This document shows, piece by piece, positions 1 to 8,611 of a stretch of 64,000 bases of DNA; the first letter of the stretch is position 1; the number at the start of each line of letters is the position of its first letter. The translations under genes were made by a program, and so were the position numbers. This DNA is from Streptomyces griseus (lineage in GTDB: Bacteria > Actinomycetota > Actinomycetes > Streptomycetales > Streptomycetaceae): contig NZ_UAVD01000039.1 in assembly GCF_900460065.1 (NCBI RefSeq), forward strand, positions 186,001-250,000, in the 5' to 3' direction. Under the pieces are notes generated by a model. It was given only the letters and a program-made list of their open reading frames with translations, did not search any database and was not told the DNA's origin.

Positions 1-83
1 GTCGCCAGCATCACGAACACCACCGCCACGGCGAGCAGAGCCCGCCATGCGGTCAACGTGGGAGAGGTGTCGAAGGAAGTCAC
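1..83 (-). CDS. N-terminus of a membrane protein (partial)
   Basis: The reverse strand opens with GTG at 83 and reads about 27 residues off the window edge. A short polar stretch is followed by a hydrophobic run (WRALLAVAVVFVMLA) that looks like a first transmembrane segment or signal anchor. Too little is present to name a family. The start is the best-placed one, with a weak purine-rich AGGG upstream. Confidence 0.45.
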   Translation of the reverse strand, partial: MTSFDTSPTLTAWRALLAVAVVFVMLA

Positions 84-201
84 TGCGCCACACCCTAGGA
101 GACGTGCGCCGACCCCCGTGATTCAGGTGAGGTACATCACCCGTCCGCGAAGGATTCATCACCGATCTCTCACACAGGGTCACCATCGCCCCGTGGCCGC
201 G

Positions 202-855
202 CTACTTCCGACGCCAGTCCCGGGCGAGGGCCGGGGCGAGCTGGTCGAGGTACTCCTCGGTCAGGTCGCGCAGCGCCTCCACGCTCGGGTCGAGCCCGCG
301 GCCCCAGAGCTGGCCGGTCACCCGCATGACCCCGGAGAACGCGGCGACGGCCACCCGCGGCCGGGGGTCCCGTTCCACGTCGAGCCCCTCGCGCTCCGCG
401 ATCAGCAGGGCGATCTGGTTCTCCAGGGCGATCCCGCGCCGCATATGGGCGGCGAGCAGGGAAGGGGTCGACTCGATCATCTGGTAGGTCCGCATATGGA
501 GGTCGACGGAGACGACGGCCTCGATCGCCTCGCCGATGCTGTTCCACGCGCACAGCACCGCCCGGCGCATCGCCTCGAAGGGGGCTTCGTCGGCGGGGCG
601 GCGGCGCAGCTCCTCGATGAAGCGCGACTCGACCATCTCCTGCACGGCGAAGGTGGCGTCCTCCTTGCTCGCGAAGTAGCGGAAGAAGGTGCGCTGGGAG
701 ACCTGCACGGCGTCGACGATCTCGTCGACGGTGGTGCGCTCGTAACCCTGGGCGGTGAACAGTTCGAGGGAGGCGCGTACCAAGGCGTCCCGCGTGCGCT
801 GTTTCTTGCGTTCACGCAGTCCGGCTCGGGGCTCGACTGTCTGCCCGTCGGTCAC
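202..855 (-). CDS. TetR family transcriptional regulator
   Basis: 217 residues, normal for TetR. The N-terminal helix-turn-helix (about residues 14-60) includes TTVDEIVDAVQVSQRTFFRYF, shown here only as its ends TTVDEI and RTFFRYF, followed by a ligand-binding helical domain. The GTG start has AGAGGGA about 8 bases upstream. It is divergent from the DHA2 exporter at 983, and the 127-base intergenic region holds a 15-base inverted repeat, so it is most likely the local repressor of the pump, relieved by a pump substrate. The ligand cannot be read from the sequence. Confidence 0.93.
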   Translation of the reverse strand: MTDGQTVEPRAGLRERKKQRTRDALVRASLELFTAQGYERTTVDEIVDAVQVSQRTFFRYFASKEDATFAVQEMVESRFIEELRRRPADEAPFEAMRRAVLCAWNSIGEAIEAVVSVDLHMRTYQMIESTPSLLAAHMRRGIALENQIALLIAEREGLDVERDPRPRVAVAAFSGVMRVTGQLWGRGLDPSVEALRDLTEEYLDQLAPALARDWRRK

Positions 856-919
856 GTACCGGTCCCTCTTTTCCCGTGTTTGTCCAGCTCAGCATATCTG
901 TGCGCTACGTGTGAGCTAC

Positions 920-976
920 GTGACAGTTACTGACTTGTGAATTGGTTTGTCAACTGTCAGTAGCTGTCACTAGTCT
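920..976 (+). promoter_or_regulatory. Palindromic operator over a probable leaderless promoter
   Basis: GTGACAGTTACTGAC (920-934) and GTCAGTAGCTGTCAC (956-970) form an inverted repeat with one mismatch and a 21-base spacer. TTGTCA (947-952) and TAGTCT (971-976) make a -35/-10 pair with an 18-base spacer. Transcription would then begin at or next to the ATG at 983, which has no Shine-Dalgarno sequence, suggesting a leaderless mRNA. The right arm lies between -35 and -10, a position where TetR binding would repress. Confidence 0.7.
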
Positions 977-982
977 CGCCGT

Positions 983-2602
983 ATGACTAGTCAGACCACC
1001 GTCGAGAAGGCGCCGCGGGAGCCCGAAGACAACGCAGTTCCCGCCCCGGTCAAGGGGCTCCGCGGCCACCCCTGGCTGACCCTCTTCGCCGTCGCCATCG
1101 GCGTGATGATGGTCGCCCTCGACGGCACCATCGTCGCCATCGCGAACCCCGCGATCCAGAAGGACCTCGGCGCCACGCTCGCCGACGTCCAGTGGATCAC
1201 CAACGGCTATCTGCTGGCCCTCGCGGTGGCTCTCATCACCGCGGGCAAGCTGGGCGACCGCTTCGGCCACCGGCAGACCTTCCTCATCGGCATCGCGGGC
1301 TTCGCCGCCTCGTCCGCCGCCATCGGTTTCTCCAAGGAGATCGGCCTCGTCGTTCTCTTCCGGGTGCTCCAGGGCCTCTTCGGGGCGCTGCTGATGCCGG
1401 CCGCGCTCGGTCTGCTGCGCGCCACCTTCCCCGCCGAGAAGCTGAACATGGCGATCGGCATCTGGGGCATGGTCATCGGCGCGTCCACCGCGGGCGGTCC
1501 CATCGTCGGCGGTCTGCTGGTCGAGCACGTCAGCTGGCAGTCGGTCTTCTTCATCAACGTGCCGGTCGGCGTCATCGCGCTCGTCTTCGGCCTGGTGATC
1601 CTCAAGGACCACCGCGCCGCCAACGCGCCGCGCTCCTTCGACATCCTCGGCATCGTGCTGCTCTCGGGCGCGATGTTCTCCCTCATCTGGGGCATCATCA
1701 AGGCCGGTGAGTCCTGGGGCTGGGGCGACGGCCGCACCTGGGCGTGGCTGGGCCTCGCGATCCTCCTCTTCGTCGCGTTCGGGCTCTGGCAGAACAAGGT
1801 CAAGGAACCGCTCGTCCCGCTGGGGATGTTCCGTTCCGTCCCGTTGACGGCCGGTGTCGTCCTCATGATGCTGATGGCCTTCGCCTTCATGGGCGGCCTC
1901 TTCTTCGTGACGTTCTTCCTCCAGGGCGTCCACGGACTCAGCCCGGTGGACAGCGGTCTGCACCTGCTGCCGCTCACCGCCATGATGATCGTCTCCTCGC
2001 CGGTCGCCGGCCTGCTGATCACCAAGTTCGGCCCCCGCGTCCCGCTGGTCGGCGGCATGGTCTGCACGGCCACCGCGATGTTCGGCATGACCACGCTCAG
2101 CGAGTCCACCGGCACCTTCGCGATGTCGCTCTGGTTCGCCCTGCTCGGCTGCGGGCTCGCCCCGGTCATGGTCGGCGCCACCGAGGTCATCGTCGGCAAC
2201 GCGCCCATGGAGCTCTCCGGCGTGGCCGGCGGGCTCCAGCAGGCCGCCATGCAGGTCGGTGGCGCCCTCGGCACCGCCGTCCTCGGAGCGGTCATGTCCT
2301 CCAAGGTCAGCGCCGAGTTCGCGGACAACTGGGCGGGCGCTGGCCTGCCCGGCGCCCCCGACCCGAAGCTGGAGGAGGCCGCCGAGTTCGGCATGGTCCC
2401 GGCCGAGCAGCTCGCCAAGGCTCCCGGCATGACGCCGGACATCATCGACCGCATCGGCGGCGTCATCCACGACACGTTCATGAGCGGCATGGGCCTGGCC
2501 TTCACGGTCGCGGGCATCGTCGCCGTGATCGCCGCCTTCGTCGCCACCCTCACCAAGCGCGGCGAGAACGCCGAGGCGGGTGCCGGAGTCGGCCACATCT
2601 GA
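983..2602 (+). CDS. MFS drug exporter, DHA2 (EmrB/QacA) family
   Basis: 539 residues with the hydrophobic profile of a 14-helix DHA2 proton antiporter. The early motif VALDGTIVAIANPAI (helix 1, motif D1 type), the GKLGDRFGHRQ loop (motif A, about residues 88-98) and the FRVLQGLFGALLMPAALG stretch are typical of the EmrB/QacA/LfrA group. It sits in the cytoplasmic membrane and probably expels hydrophobic or cationic drugs. It is controlled by the divergent TetR gene. The ATG at 983 is the first in-frame start after the operator and lacks a ribosome site, consistent with a leaderless transcript. A terminator follows at 2643. Confidence 0.93.
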   Translation: MTSQTTVEKAPREPEDNAVPAPVKGLRGHPWLTLFAVAIGVMMVALDGTIVAIANPAIQKDLGATLADVQWITNGYLLALAVALITAGKLGDRFGHRQTFLIGIAGFAASSAAIGFSKEIGLVVLFRVLQGLFGALLMPAALGLLRATFPAEKLNMAIGIWGMVIGASTAGGPIVGGLLVEHVSWQSVFFINVPVGVIALVFGLVILKDHRAANAPRSFDILGIVLLSGAMFSLIWGIIKAGESWGWGDGRTWAWLGLAILLFVAFGLWQNKVKEPLVPLGMFRSVPLTAGVVLMMLMAFAFMGGLFFVTFFLQGVHGLSPVDSGLHLLPLTAMMIVSSPVAGLLITKFGPRVPLVGGMVCTATAMFGMTTLSESTGTFAMSLWFALLGCGLAPVMVGATEVIVGNAPMELSGVAGGLQQAAMQVGGALGTAVLGAVMSSKVSAEFADNWAGAGLPGAPDPKLEEAAEFGMVPAEQLAKAPGMTPDIIDRIGGVIHDTFMSGMGLAFTVAGIVAVIAAFVATLTKRGENAEAGAGVGHI

Positions 2603-2642
2603 CGCCCGGAGCGGCGCAGACCGTCAACACAGCGCAGGCCGG

Positions 2643-2670
2643 AGCCCCGCCGAATCCTTTCGGCGGGGCT
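2643..2670 (+). terminator. Rho-independent-type hairpin after the DHA2 exporter
   Basis: AGCCCCGCCGAA (2643-2654) pairs perfectly with TTCGGCGGGGCT (2659-2670) around a 4-base loop, 40 bases after the exporter stop. There is no long T tract, which is usual for Streptomyces terminators. Confidence 0.75.
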
Positions 2671-2798
2671 CTCGCCTATCAGGGTGGAGCACCCCCGGCC
2701 GCCCTTCCGCCCCCAGCACCCGGTGACACAGAGTGAGCGGCGGCGGTGAACACCGCCACCGTCGAACGACACCGACCAACCACGGGGGTTGATCCATC

Positions 2799-3191
2799 AT
2801 GCGTACGACCGTTCTCGCGGCGGCCGTCCTGGCCGTCACCGCACTCGTTCCCCAGGCCCTGGCCCACGACCGGGCCGCGGCAGCCCCCGAGCGGGCCCCG
2901 GGCACCGCCCTCGGGACCTGTGAGGCGGGCAGGCTCTGCCTCTGGAAGAAGCCCGACTTCACCGGGGCCCGCCAGACCTTCGAGCTCTCCGGCGTGGACA
3001 TCGAGAGCTGCGTCCCGCTGCCGAAGGGCGGCGACGCCCAGTCCCTCGCCAACCGCACCGGGCGGCCCGTCACCACGTACCAGTCCGCCGAGTGCGCGGA
3101 GACGGGGGAGTTCGAGACGTACCCCGGCGGCGGCACCTGGACGCCCCGGTCCCCCTACCAGGTAAGGGCCTTCAAGATCTGGGAGAACTGA
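2799..3191 (+). CDS. Secreted peptidase inhibitor family I36-type protein
   Basis: 130 residues. The N-terminus is a Sec signal peptide (MRTTVLAAAVLAVTALVPQALA, cleavage near residues 22-28). The mature part has six cysteines and the order C-E-A-G-x-L-C-L-W, a Y/F-x-G segment, a run ending in SLANRTGRPV, and C-terminal PYQVRAFKIWE. This is the pattern of the single-crystallin-like I36 (SMPI-related) proteins common in Streptomyces. Known I36 members inhibit metalloproteases. Here that activity is inferred from family only. It stands alone between two terminators. Confidence 0.75.
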   Translation: MRTTVLAAAVLAVTALVPQALAHDRAAAAPERAPGTALGTCEAGRLCLWKKPDFTGARQTFELSGVDIESCVPLPKGGDAQSLANRTGRPVTTYQSAECAETGEFETYPGGGTWTPRSPYQVRAFKIWEN

Positions 3192-3279
3192 GCCCGTCCG
3201 GCGACCCGCGGCCCGCGACCCGACCGGCGAGTGGCCGACGCCGGTCGGGCCGAGCCCGCCCGCCCCGGAGCACGCCGAA

Positions 3280-3309
3280 GGGGCGGTGACGCACCAGCGC
3301 CACCGCCCC
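3280..3309. terminator. Hairpin, first of a tandem terminator pair
   Basis: GGGGCGGTG (3280-3288) pairs with CACCGCCCC (3301-3309). The sequence around it closely resembles the second hairpin at 3323, suggesting a local duplication. The pair lies between the convergent I36 gene and aceE. Confidence 0.6.
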
Positions 3310-3322
3310 CCCCACACACACG

Positions 3323-3360
3323 CCGAGGGGCGGCGACGCCACCGCGTCACCGCCCCTCGG
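3323..3360. terminator. Strong bidirectional terminator between I36 gene and aceE
   Basis: A 17-base arm at 3323-3339 (CCGAGGGGCGGCGACGC) pairs with 3344-3360 with one G-U and a 4-base loop. It is 13 bases past the aceE stop on the reverse strand, so it can end transcripts from both sides. Confidence 0.8.
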
Positions 3361-3372
3361 GTCAGCCCGTGC

Positions 3373-6105
3373 CTAGGCGTCGCCGCCCGCCGCGCCGGGA
3401 TCGGCCGCGGCCACGTCCAGGAGCTCGTAGCGGTCCACCGCCGTCTTCAGGGCCGACCGGTCGACCTTGCCCTCCTTGGCCAGCTCGGTCAGCACCGCCA
3501 GCACGATCGACTGCGCGTCGATGTGGAAGAACCGGCGGGCCGCACCACGCGTGTCCGCGAAGCCGAAGCCGTCCGCGCCCAGCGACTGGTAGGCGCCCGG
3601 CACCCAGCGCGCGATCTGGTCCGGCACCGAACGCATCCAGTCCGAGACCGCCACGAACGGGCCCTCGGCCCCTTCGAGCTTCTTCGTCACGTACGGGACG
3701 CGCTGCTCCTCCTCCGGGTGCAGGAGGTTGTGGCGCTCCACGTCCACCGCCTCGCGGCGCAGCTCGTTCCAGGAGGTCGCCGACCAGACGTCCGCCTTGA
3801 CGTTCCACTCGTCCGCGAGGATCTTCTGCGCCTCCAGGGCCCAGGGGACCGCCACGCCCGACGCCATGATCTGGGCCGGGATCTCGCCCTTCTCGCCGGT
3901 GGCGAAGCGGTGGATGCCCTTGAGGATGCCCTCGACGTCCACGTTCTCGGGCTCGGCCGGGTGCTGGATCGGCTCGTTGTAGACGGTGAGGTAGTAGAAG
4001 ACGTCCTCGTTCGCCTCGCCGTACATCCGGCGCAGCCCGTCCTTCATGATGTGCGCGATCTCGAACCCGTACGCCGGGTCGTACGCGACACAGCCCGGGT
4101 TCGTCGAGGCGAGCAGCTGCGAGTGGCCGTCCGCGTGCTGGAGGCCCTCGCCGGTCAGCGTCGTACGGCCGGCGGTCGCGCCCAGCACGAAGCCGCGCGC
4201 GAGCTGGTCGGCCATCTGCCAGAACTGGTCGCCCGTCCGCTGGAAGCCGAACATCGAGTAGAAGACGTACACCGGGATCAGCGGCTCGCCGTGCGTCGCG
4301 TAGGCCGAGCCCGCCGCGATCAGCGAGGCCGTGCAGCCCGCCTCGGAGATGCCGTCGTGCAGCATCTGACCCGTCGGGGACTCCTTGTACGCGAGCAGCA
4401 GATCGCGGTCCACCGCCTCGTACTGCTGCCCCAGCGGGTTGTAGATCTTCGCACTCGGGAAGAACGCGTCCATGCCGAAGGTGCGGTACTCGTCGGGGGC
4501 GATCAGCACGAACCGCTTGCCGATCTCCTTGTCCCGCATGAGGTCCTTCAGGATGCGGACGAACGCCATGGTCGTGGCGATCGACTGCGTTCCGGAACCC
4601 TTCTTCGCAGCCGCGTACGTCTTGTCCTCGGGCTGCGGAAGGGGCTTCGCGCGGACCACCCGGGTCGGGACGTAACCGCCCAGACCCTGGCGGCGGTCGT
4701 GCATGTACTGGATCTCCTCCGAGTCGCGGCCCGGGTGGTAGTAGGGCGGGTAGCCCTCGTCCAGCTGCTTGTCCGTGATCGGGATGTGCAGGCGGTCCCG
4801 GAAGCGCTTGAGGTCCTCGACCGTGAGCTTCTTCATCTGGTGGGTCGCGTTGCGGCCCTCGAAGTTCGGCCCCAGGGTCCAGCCCTTGACCGTCTGCGCC
4901 AGGATGACCGTCGGCTGGCCCTTGTGCGCCTTGGCCGCCGCGTAGGCCGCGTAGACCTTGCGGTGGTCGTGGCCGCCGCGGCCCAGGTGCAGGATCTGCT
5001 GGTCGGTCATGTCCTTGACCATGTCCCGCAGCCGCGGGTCGTCGCCGAAGAAGTGCTCACGGATGTACGCGCCGGTCTCCGTGGCGTACGTCTGGAACTG
5101 GCCGTCCGGCGTGGTGTTCAGCCGGTTGACCAGGATGCCCGTGCGGTCCTGCGCCAGCAGCGGGTCCCAGGAGCGGTCCCAGACCAGCTTGATGACGTTC
5201 CAGCCGGCGCCCCGGAACTGCGACTCCAGCTCCTGGATGATCTTGCCGTTGCCGCGCACCGGGCCGTCGAGCCGCTGGAGGTTGCAGTTGACCACGAAGG
5301 TCAGGTTGTCCAGGCCCTCCCGGGCCGCGATGGACAGCTGGCCCAGCGACTCCGGCTCGTCCATCTCGCCGTCGCCCAGATAGGCCCACACGTGCGACGT
5401 GGACGTGTCGGCGATCCCGCGCGCCTCCATGTAGCGGTTCATCCGCGCCTGGTAGATCGCGCCGAGCGGACCGAGGCCCATCGAGACGGTCGGGAACTCC
5501 CAGAAGTCCGGCATCAGCCGCGGGTGCGGATAGCTGGACAGCCCGTTCGGGGCCTTCGACTTCTCCTGGCGGAACGCGTCGAGCTGCGCCTCGCTCAGCC
5601 GGTCCAGCAGGAACGCGCGGGCGTAGATCCCCGGGGACGCGTGTCCCTGGAAGAAGATCTGGTCGCCGCCGTCGCCCTGGTCCTTGCCGCGGAAGAAGTG
5701 GTTGAAGCCCACGTCGTACAGCGAGGCGGAGGACGCGAACGTGGCGATGTGGCCGCCGACGCCGATCCCGGGACGCTGGGCCCGCGAGACCATCACCGCG
5801 GCGTTCCAGCGCGTCGCGTTGAGGATCTTGCGTTCGATCTCCTCGTCGCCGGGGAAGAACGGCTCGTCCTTCGTGGCGATCGTGTTCACGTAGTCCGTGC
5901 TGCGCATCTCCGGCACCGCGACGCGCTTCTCCCGCGCGCGTTCGATGAGCCGGAGCATCAGGTAGCGGGCACGCTCTCGGCCGCGCTCGTCGACGGCGGC
6001 GTCGAGGGAGTCGAGCCATTCCCGGGTCTCCTCAGGATCGAAATCCGGGACCTGGCTCGGAAGGCCGCCAATGATGATCGGGTTGCGATCGGATCCGGAA
6101 GCCAC
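3373..6105 (-). CDS. aceE: Pyruvate dehydrogenase E1 component, homodimeric type
   Basis: 910 residues, full length for the homodimeric E1 of actinobacteria and gammaproteobacteria. It decarboxylates pyruvate with thiamine diphosphate and passes the acetyl group to the E2 lipoyl domain. The ThDP motif begins with GDGEMDE (about residue 243) and closes with NCNLQ (about 272). The C-terminal transketolase-like part contains the YYLTVYNEPI and IPAQIMASGVAV stretches typical of AceE. The start is GTG at 6105 with AAGGA seven bases upstream. In actinobacteria the E2/E3 genes lie elsewhere, and none is seen nearby. The gene is monocistronic, closed by the terminator at 3323. Confidence 0.97.
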   Translation of the reverse strand: MASGSDRNPIIIGGLPSQVPDFDPEETREWLDSLDAAVDERGRERARYLMLRLIERAREKRVAVPEMRSTDYVNTIATKDEPFFPGDEEIERKILNATRWNAAVMVSRAQRPGIGVGGHIATFASSASLYDVGFNHFFRGKDQGDGGDQIFFQGHASPGIYARAFLLDRLSEAQLDAFRQEKSKAPNGLSSYPHPRLMPDFWEFPTVSMGLGPLGAIYQARMNRYMEARGIADTSTSHVWAYLGDGEMDEPESLGQLSIAAREGLDNLTFVVNCNLQRLDGPVRGNGKIIQELESQFRGAGWNVIKLVWDRSWDPLLAQDRTGILVNRLNTTPDGQFQTYATETGAYIREHFFGDDPRLRDMVKDMTDQQILHLGRGGHDHRKVYAAYAAAKAHKGQPTVILAQTVKGWTLGPNFEGRNATHQMKKLTVEDLKRFRDRLHIPITDKQLDEGYPPYYHPGRDSEEIQYMHDRRQGLGGYVPTRVVRAKPLPQPEDKTYAAAKKGSGTQSIATTMAFVRILKDLMRDKEIGKRFVLIAPDEYRTFGMDAFFPSAKIYNPLGQQYEAVDRDLLLAYKESPTGQMLHDGISEAGCTASLIAAGSAYATHGEPLIPVYVFYSMFGFQRTGDQFWQMADQLARGFVLGATAGRTTLTGEGLQHADGHSQLLASTNPGCVAYDPAYGFEIAHIMKDGLRRMYGEANEDVFYYLTVYNEPIQHPAEPENVDVEGILKGIHRFATGEKGEIPAQIMASGVAVPWALEAQKILADEWNVKADVWSATSWNELRREAVDVERHNLLHPEEEQRVPYVTKKLEGAEGPFVAVSDWMRSVPDQIARWVPGAYQSLGADGFGFADTRGAARRFFHIDAQSIVLAVLTELAKEGKVDRSALKTAVDRYELLDVAAADPGAAGGDA

Positions 6106-6601
6106 ACTGTTCCTTCGCTGTTCGGTGGTGCTCTACGGGGCCTGCTACGGGGAACACGCCCCCGGGACAACTCTGGGTGCGCCGCCTCCATCGTGCTACC
6201 GCGAGGGCCCGAACGTCATCTCTACCGTGGGGTAACCCCATGGTGCCGAAACGCGTCCGCGGGGCAGGCGTGTGGGCAGTACGCGACGGGGGTACGGGCA
6301 AACCGCAACCTTACGCCCAAGGCGTCCAAGTGTTCCCAAAGGCTGTTCGAATCCGATTGGCGGATCGATACCGCATAAGCTGAGGAAGGACGTAAACGGA
6401 TGGAGTGACCCGGGGAGACCCCGGGAAGCCGCCGGAGAGACATGCCGGAACTTGCGGCGACGTGGCAGGGAACGTCACCGTATAGGCGGTCTCGCACGCT
6501 GGGTACTTGCGCGATTCGCCGAGCCCGTGTGGACTACGGCCAACGCCCCGCGCACGCGCGTGGCTGCAGCATTTTCCGAAGACATGATCAGGAGGCAACC
6601 C
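6106..6601. other. 496-base divergent intergenic region, aceE to DUF3052
   Basis: No convincing gene. The segment must hold the aceE promoter (reverse) and the DUF3052 promoter (forward). A short GC palindrome (CCCGGGGAGACCCCGGG, 6408-6424) is present. I found no well-spaced -35/-10 pair. The region is less GC-biased around 6290-6400 (for example CGATTGGCGGATCGATACC), as expected for a regulatory stretch. Confidence 0.5.
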
Positions 6602-7039
6602 GTGAGCGCGACCGCGGACCACGCGGAGGAGCGGACCAACCCGGCAGCACGCCTGGGGTTCGAGCCCGGACAAGTGGTCCAGGAGATCGGCTACGACGAC
6701 GACGTCGAGCTGGAGCTCCGTGAGGGCATTGAGGCCACTACCGGCCAGGAACTCGTCGACGAGGAGTACGACGACGTCGCGGACGTCGTCCTGCTCTGGT
6801 TCCGCGACGAGGACGGCGACCTTACGGACGCGCTGGTGGATGCCATTGGTCTGATCGAGGACGGCGGCACGGTCTGGCTGATGACGCCGAAGACCGGCCG
6901 TGACGGATACGTCGAACCGAGCGATATCAACGAGGCTGCCCAGACAGCCGGTCTCGCCCAGACCAAGAGCATCAGCGCGGGCAAGGACTGGACGGGCAGC
7001 CGTCTGGTCACCCCCAAGGGAGCCAAGGCCAAGCGCTGA
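6602..7039 (+). CDS. DUF3052 family protein
   Basis: 145 residues, a small acidic soluble protein found almost throughout actinobacteria. The start is GTG at 6602, fixed by AGGAGG six to eight bases upstream. Open sequence continues further 5' but lacks a ribosome site and family similarity. The conserved core runs from RLGFEPGQVVQEIGYDDD to the lysine-rich end (TPKGAKAKR). No enzymatic motif is visible and the function is unknown. Its position between aceE and a peroxiredoxin is, as I recall, conserved in Streptomyces. A strong terminator follows. Confidence 0.88.
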   Translation: MSATADHAEERTNPAARLGFEPGQVVQEIGYDDDVELELREGIEATTGQELVDEEYDDVADVVLLWFRDEDGDLTDALVDAIGLIEDGGTVWLMTPKTGRDGYVEPSDINEAAQTAGLAQTKSISAGKDWTGSRLVTPKGAKAKR

Positions 7040-7061
7040 ACCACGTTCCGCACCACCCCGG

Positions 7062-7095
7062 GGCCCTCACGGGCGCACACGCGCCCGTGAGGGCC
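7062..7095 (+). terminator. Terminator after the DUF3052 gene
   Basis: GGCCCTCACGGGCGC (7062-7076) and GCGCCCGTGAGGGCC (7081-7095) form a perfect 15-base-pair stem with an ACAC loop, followed by TTCGTG. Confidence 0.85.
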
Positions 7096-7238
7096 TTCGT
7101 GCGTCCACGGGGCCCCTCCCGGCGCCCGGGCACGTCCACCGCCCCTCCGGTGCCGGTCCGCGGGCCCTGCGTAGGGTGGGTGTCACCCGGACGGACCCGG
7201 CCCGGGATGCGGATTAGCGGCGAAGGGATACGTGTTCC

Positions 7239-7697
7239 ATGACGATCGAGGTCGGCAGTCAGGCCCCGGACTTCCAGCTCAAGGACAACCACGGCCGGAC
7301 CGTGCGCCTGTCGGAGTTCCGCGGTGAGAAGAACGTGGTGCTGGTGTTCTACCCGTTCGCCTTCACCGGCGTCTGCACCGGCGAGCTGTGCGCGCTCCGC
7401 GACGAGCTGCCCCGCTTCGAGAACGAGGGCACCCAGCTCCTCGCCGTCTCCAACGACTCCATCCACACCCTGCGCGTCTTCGCCGAGCAGGAGGGCCTGG
7501 AGTACCCCCTGCTGTCCGACTTCTGGCCGCACGGGGAGACCTCGCGGGCGTACGGCGTCTTCGACGAGGACAAGGGCTGCGCGGTGCGCGGCACCTTCGT
7601 CATCGACAAGGCGGGCGTCGTCCGCTGGAGCGTCGTGAACGGCCTCCCGGACGCCCGCGACCTGAACGACTACGTCAAGGCGCTCGAAGCGCTCTGA
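7239..7697 (+). CDS. Peroxiredoxin (AhpE/BCP-like)
   Basis: 152 residues, thioredoxin fold. The peroxidatic cysteine is Cys46 in FTGVCTGELC, with Cys51 at the C-x4-C spacing of BCP-type enzymes, so Cys51 may act as resolving cysteine. It reduces hydrogen peroxide or organic hydroperoxides at the expense of a thiol partner in the cytoplasm. The C-terminal part (FVIDKAGVVRWSVVN) is the usual last beta strand. The ATG at 7239 follows a purine-rich GAAGGGATA stretch. It is single, with its own terminator at 7726, directly upstream of the Ter locus. Confidence 0.93.
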   Translation: MTIEVGSQAPDFQLKDNHGRTVRLSEFRGEKNVVLVFYPFAFTGVCTGELCALRDELPRFENEGTQLLAVSNDSIHTLRVFAEQEGLEYPLLSDFWPHGETSRAYGVFDEDKGCAVRGTFVIDKAGVVRWSVVNGLPDARDLNDYVKALEAL

Positions 7698-7725
7698 GGC
7701 GATCTCGGGCGATCTCCTGGCGGCG

Positions 7726-7752
7726 CCCGGCCAAAAGCCTGTTTTGGCCGGG
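7726..7752 (+). terminator. Terminator after the peroxiredoxin gene
   Basis: CCCGGCCAAAA (7726-7736) pairs with TTTTGGCCGGG (7742-7752). The stem contains a T run on the 3' side and has a 5-base loop. Confidence 0.85.
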
Positions 7753-7845
7753 AACCGGTCACTAGGATCCACTCGTTGATCCGATGCCAATGAACGACGG
7801 GGACGCCGGCGTCTGCCGGCCCCTGAGAAAACTACTGGAGGACTC

Positions 7846-8421
7846 GTGGGAGTCAGCCTCAGCAAGGGCGGCAACGTCTCGCTGACCAAGGCCGCGCCCA
7901 ACCTGACCGCGGTCATCGTCGGTCTGGGCTGGGACGCCCGCACCACCACCGGTGGTGACTTCGACCTCGACGCCAGCGCGCTGCTGGCGAACGCCGAGGG
8001 CAAGGTCGCGGCCGACGGCAATTTCGTCTTCTTCAACAACCTCAAGAGCCCCGACGGCTCCGTCGAGCACACCGGTGACAACCTCACCGGTGAGGGCGAG
8101 GGCGACGACGAGGTCATCAAGGTGAACCTGGCCGGTGTCCCGGCCGACGTCGACAAGATCGTCTTCCCGGTCTCGATCTACGAGGCCGAGAGCCGCCAGC
8201 AGAGCTTCGGCCAGGTCCGCAACGCGTACATCCGCGTGGTCAACCAGGCCGACAACACCGAGCTCGCCCGCTACGACCTGAGCGAGGACGCCTCGACGGA
8301 GACCGCGATGGTCTTCGGCGAGCTCTACCGCAACGGCGCGGAGTGGAAGTTCCGCGCCATCGGCCAGGGGTACGCCTCCGGCCTGCGCGGCATCGCCCAG
8401 GACTTCGGCGTCAACGTCTGA
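7846..8421 (+). CDS. terD: TerD family protein (first paralog)
   Basis: 191 residues, standard TerD length. The calcium-binding signatures are present: FDLDASALL (about residues 42-50) and HTGDNLTGEGEGDDE (about 74-88), followed by the second half ending in YDLSEDASTETAMVFGELYR. Start GTG at 7846 with GGAGGA eight bases upstream. TerD proteins bind calcium and work with TerC-type membrane proteins in tellurite, phage-defence and envelope-stress phenotypes. In Streptomyces they have been tied to development and calcium response. It is the first gene of a four-paralog TerD cluster and nearly identical in layout to the next gene. Confidence 0.96.
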   Translation: MGVSLSKGGNVSLTKAAPNLTAVIVGLGWDARTTTGGDFDLDASALLANAEGKVAADGNFVFFNNLKSPDGSVEHTGDNLTGEGEGDDEVIKVNLAGVPADVDKIVFPVSIYEAESRQQSFGQVRNAYIRVVNQADNTELARYDLSEDASTETAMVFGELYRNGAEWKFRAIGQGYASGLRGIAQDFGVNV

Positions 8422-8435
8422 CGTCGCTGGGCCCC

Positions 8436-8500
8436 GGTCCCCGTCGTCGAACGCCCGCCGCCGCCCGAAGGGGGGCTGCCGGGAGTTCGACGACAGGACC
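8436..8500. repeat. Interrupted hairpin of a family repeated at 45977
   Basis: GGTCC plus GTCGTCGAAC (8436-8452) pair with GTTCGACGAC and GGACC (8485-8500) around a GC-rich 32-base insert. Both ends recur in the hairpin at 45977-46039. It lies 15 bases after the first terD and probably ends or attenuates its transcript. Confidence 0.6.
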
Positions 8501-8534
8501 TGGGGGTGGCCGGCCCGATGCGCCGGACACCCCC

Positions 8535-8582
8535 TGCCGGGCGCTTTCCACGCCCGGCCCCGGGCGTGGAAAGCGCCCGGCA
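8535..8582 (+). terminator. Perfect 23-base-pair hairpin in the leader of the second terD
   Basis: Positions 8535-8557 are the exact reverse complement of 8560-8582 with two bases between them (inner pairs would open). GCGTTTTA follows, giving a short T run. The stem ends 29 bases before the second terD start, so it can act as terminator or attenuator for readthrough from the first terD. Confidence 0.75.
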
Positions 8583-8611
8583 GCGTTTTACTCGACTCGG
8601 GGAGGACACAC

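Noticed and set aside
950..2596. Long reverse open frame opposite the DHA2 exporter
   Set aside because: It is the high-GC antisense shadow of the exporter: acidic low-complexity residues, no domain, no ribosome site.
3286..6378. 1030-codon forward open frame opposite aceE
   Set aside because: Pure mirror of aceE codons rich in Arg, Val, Leu and Asp, without any recognisable fold.
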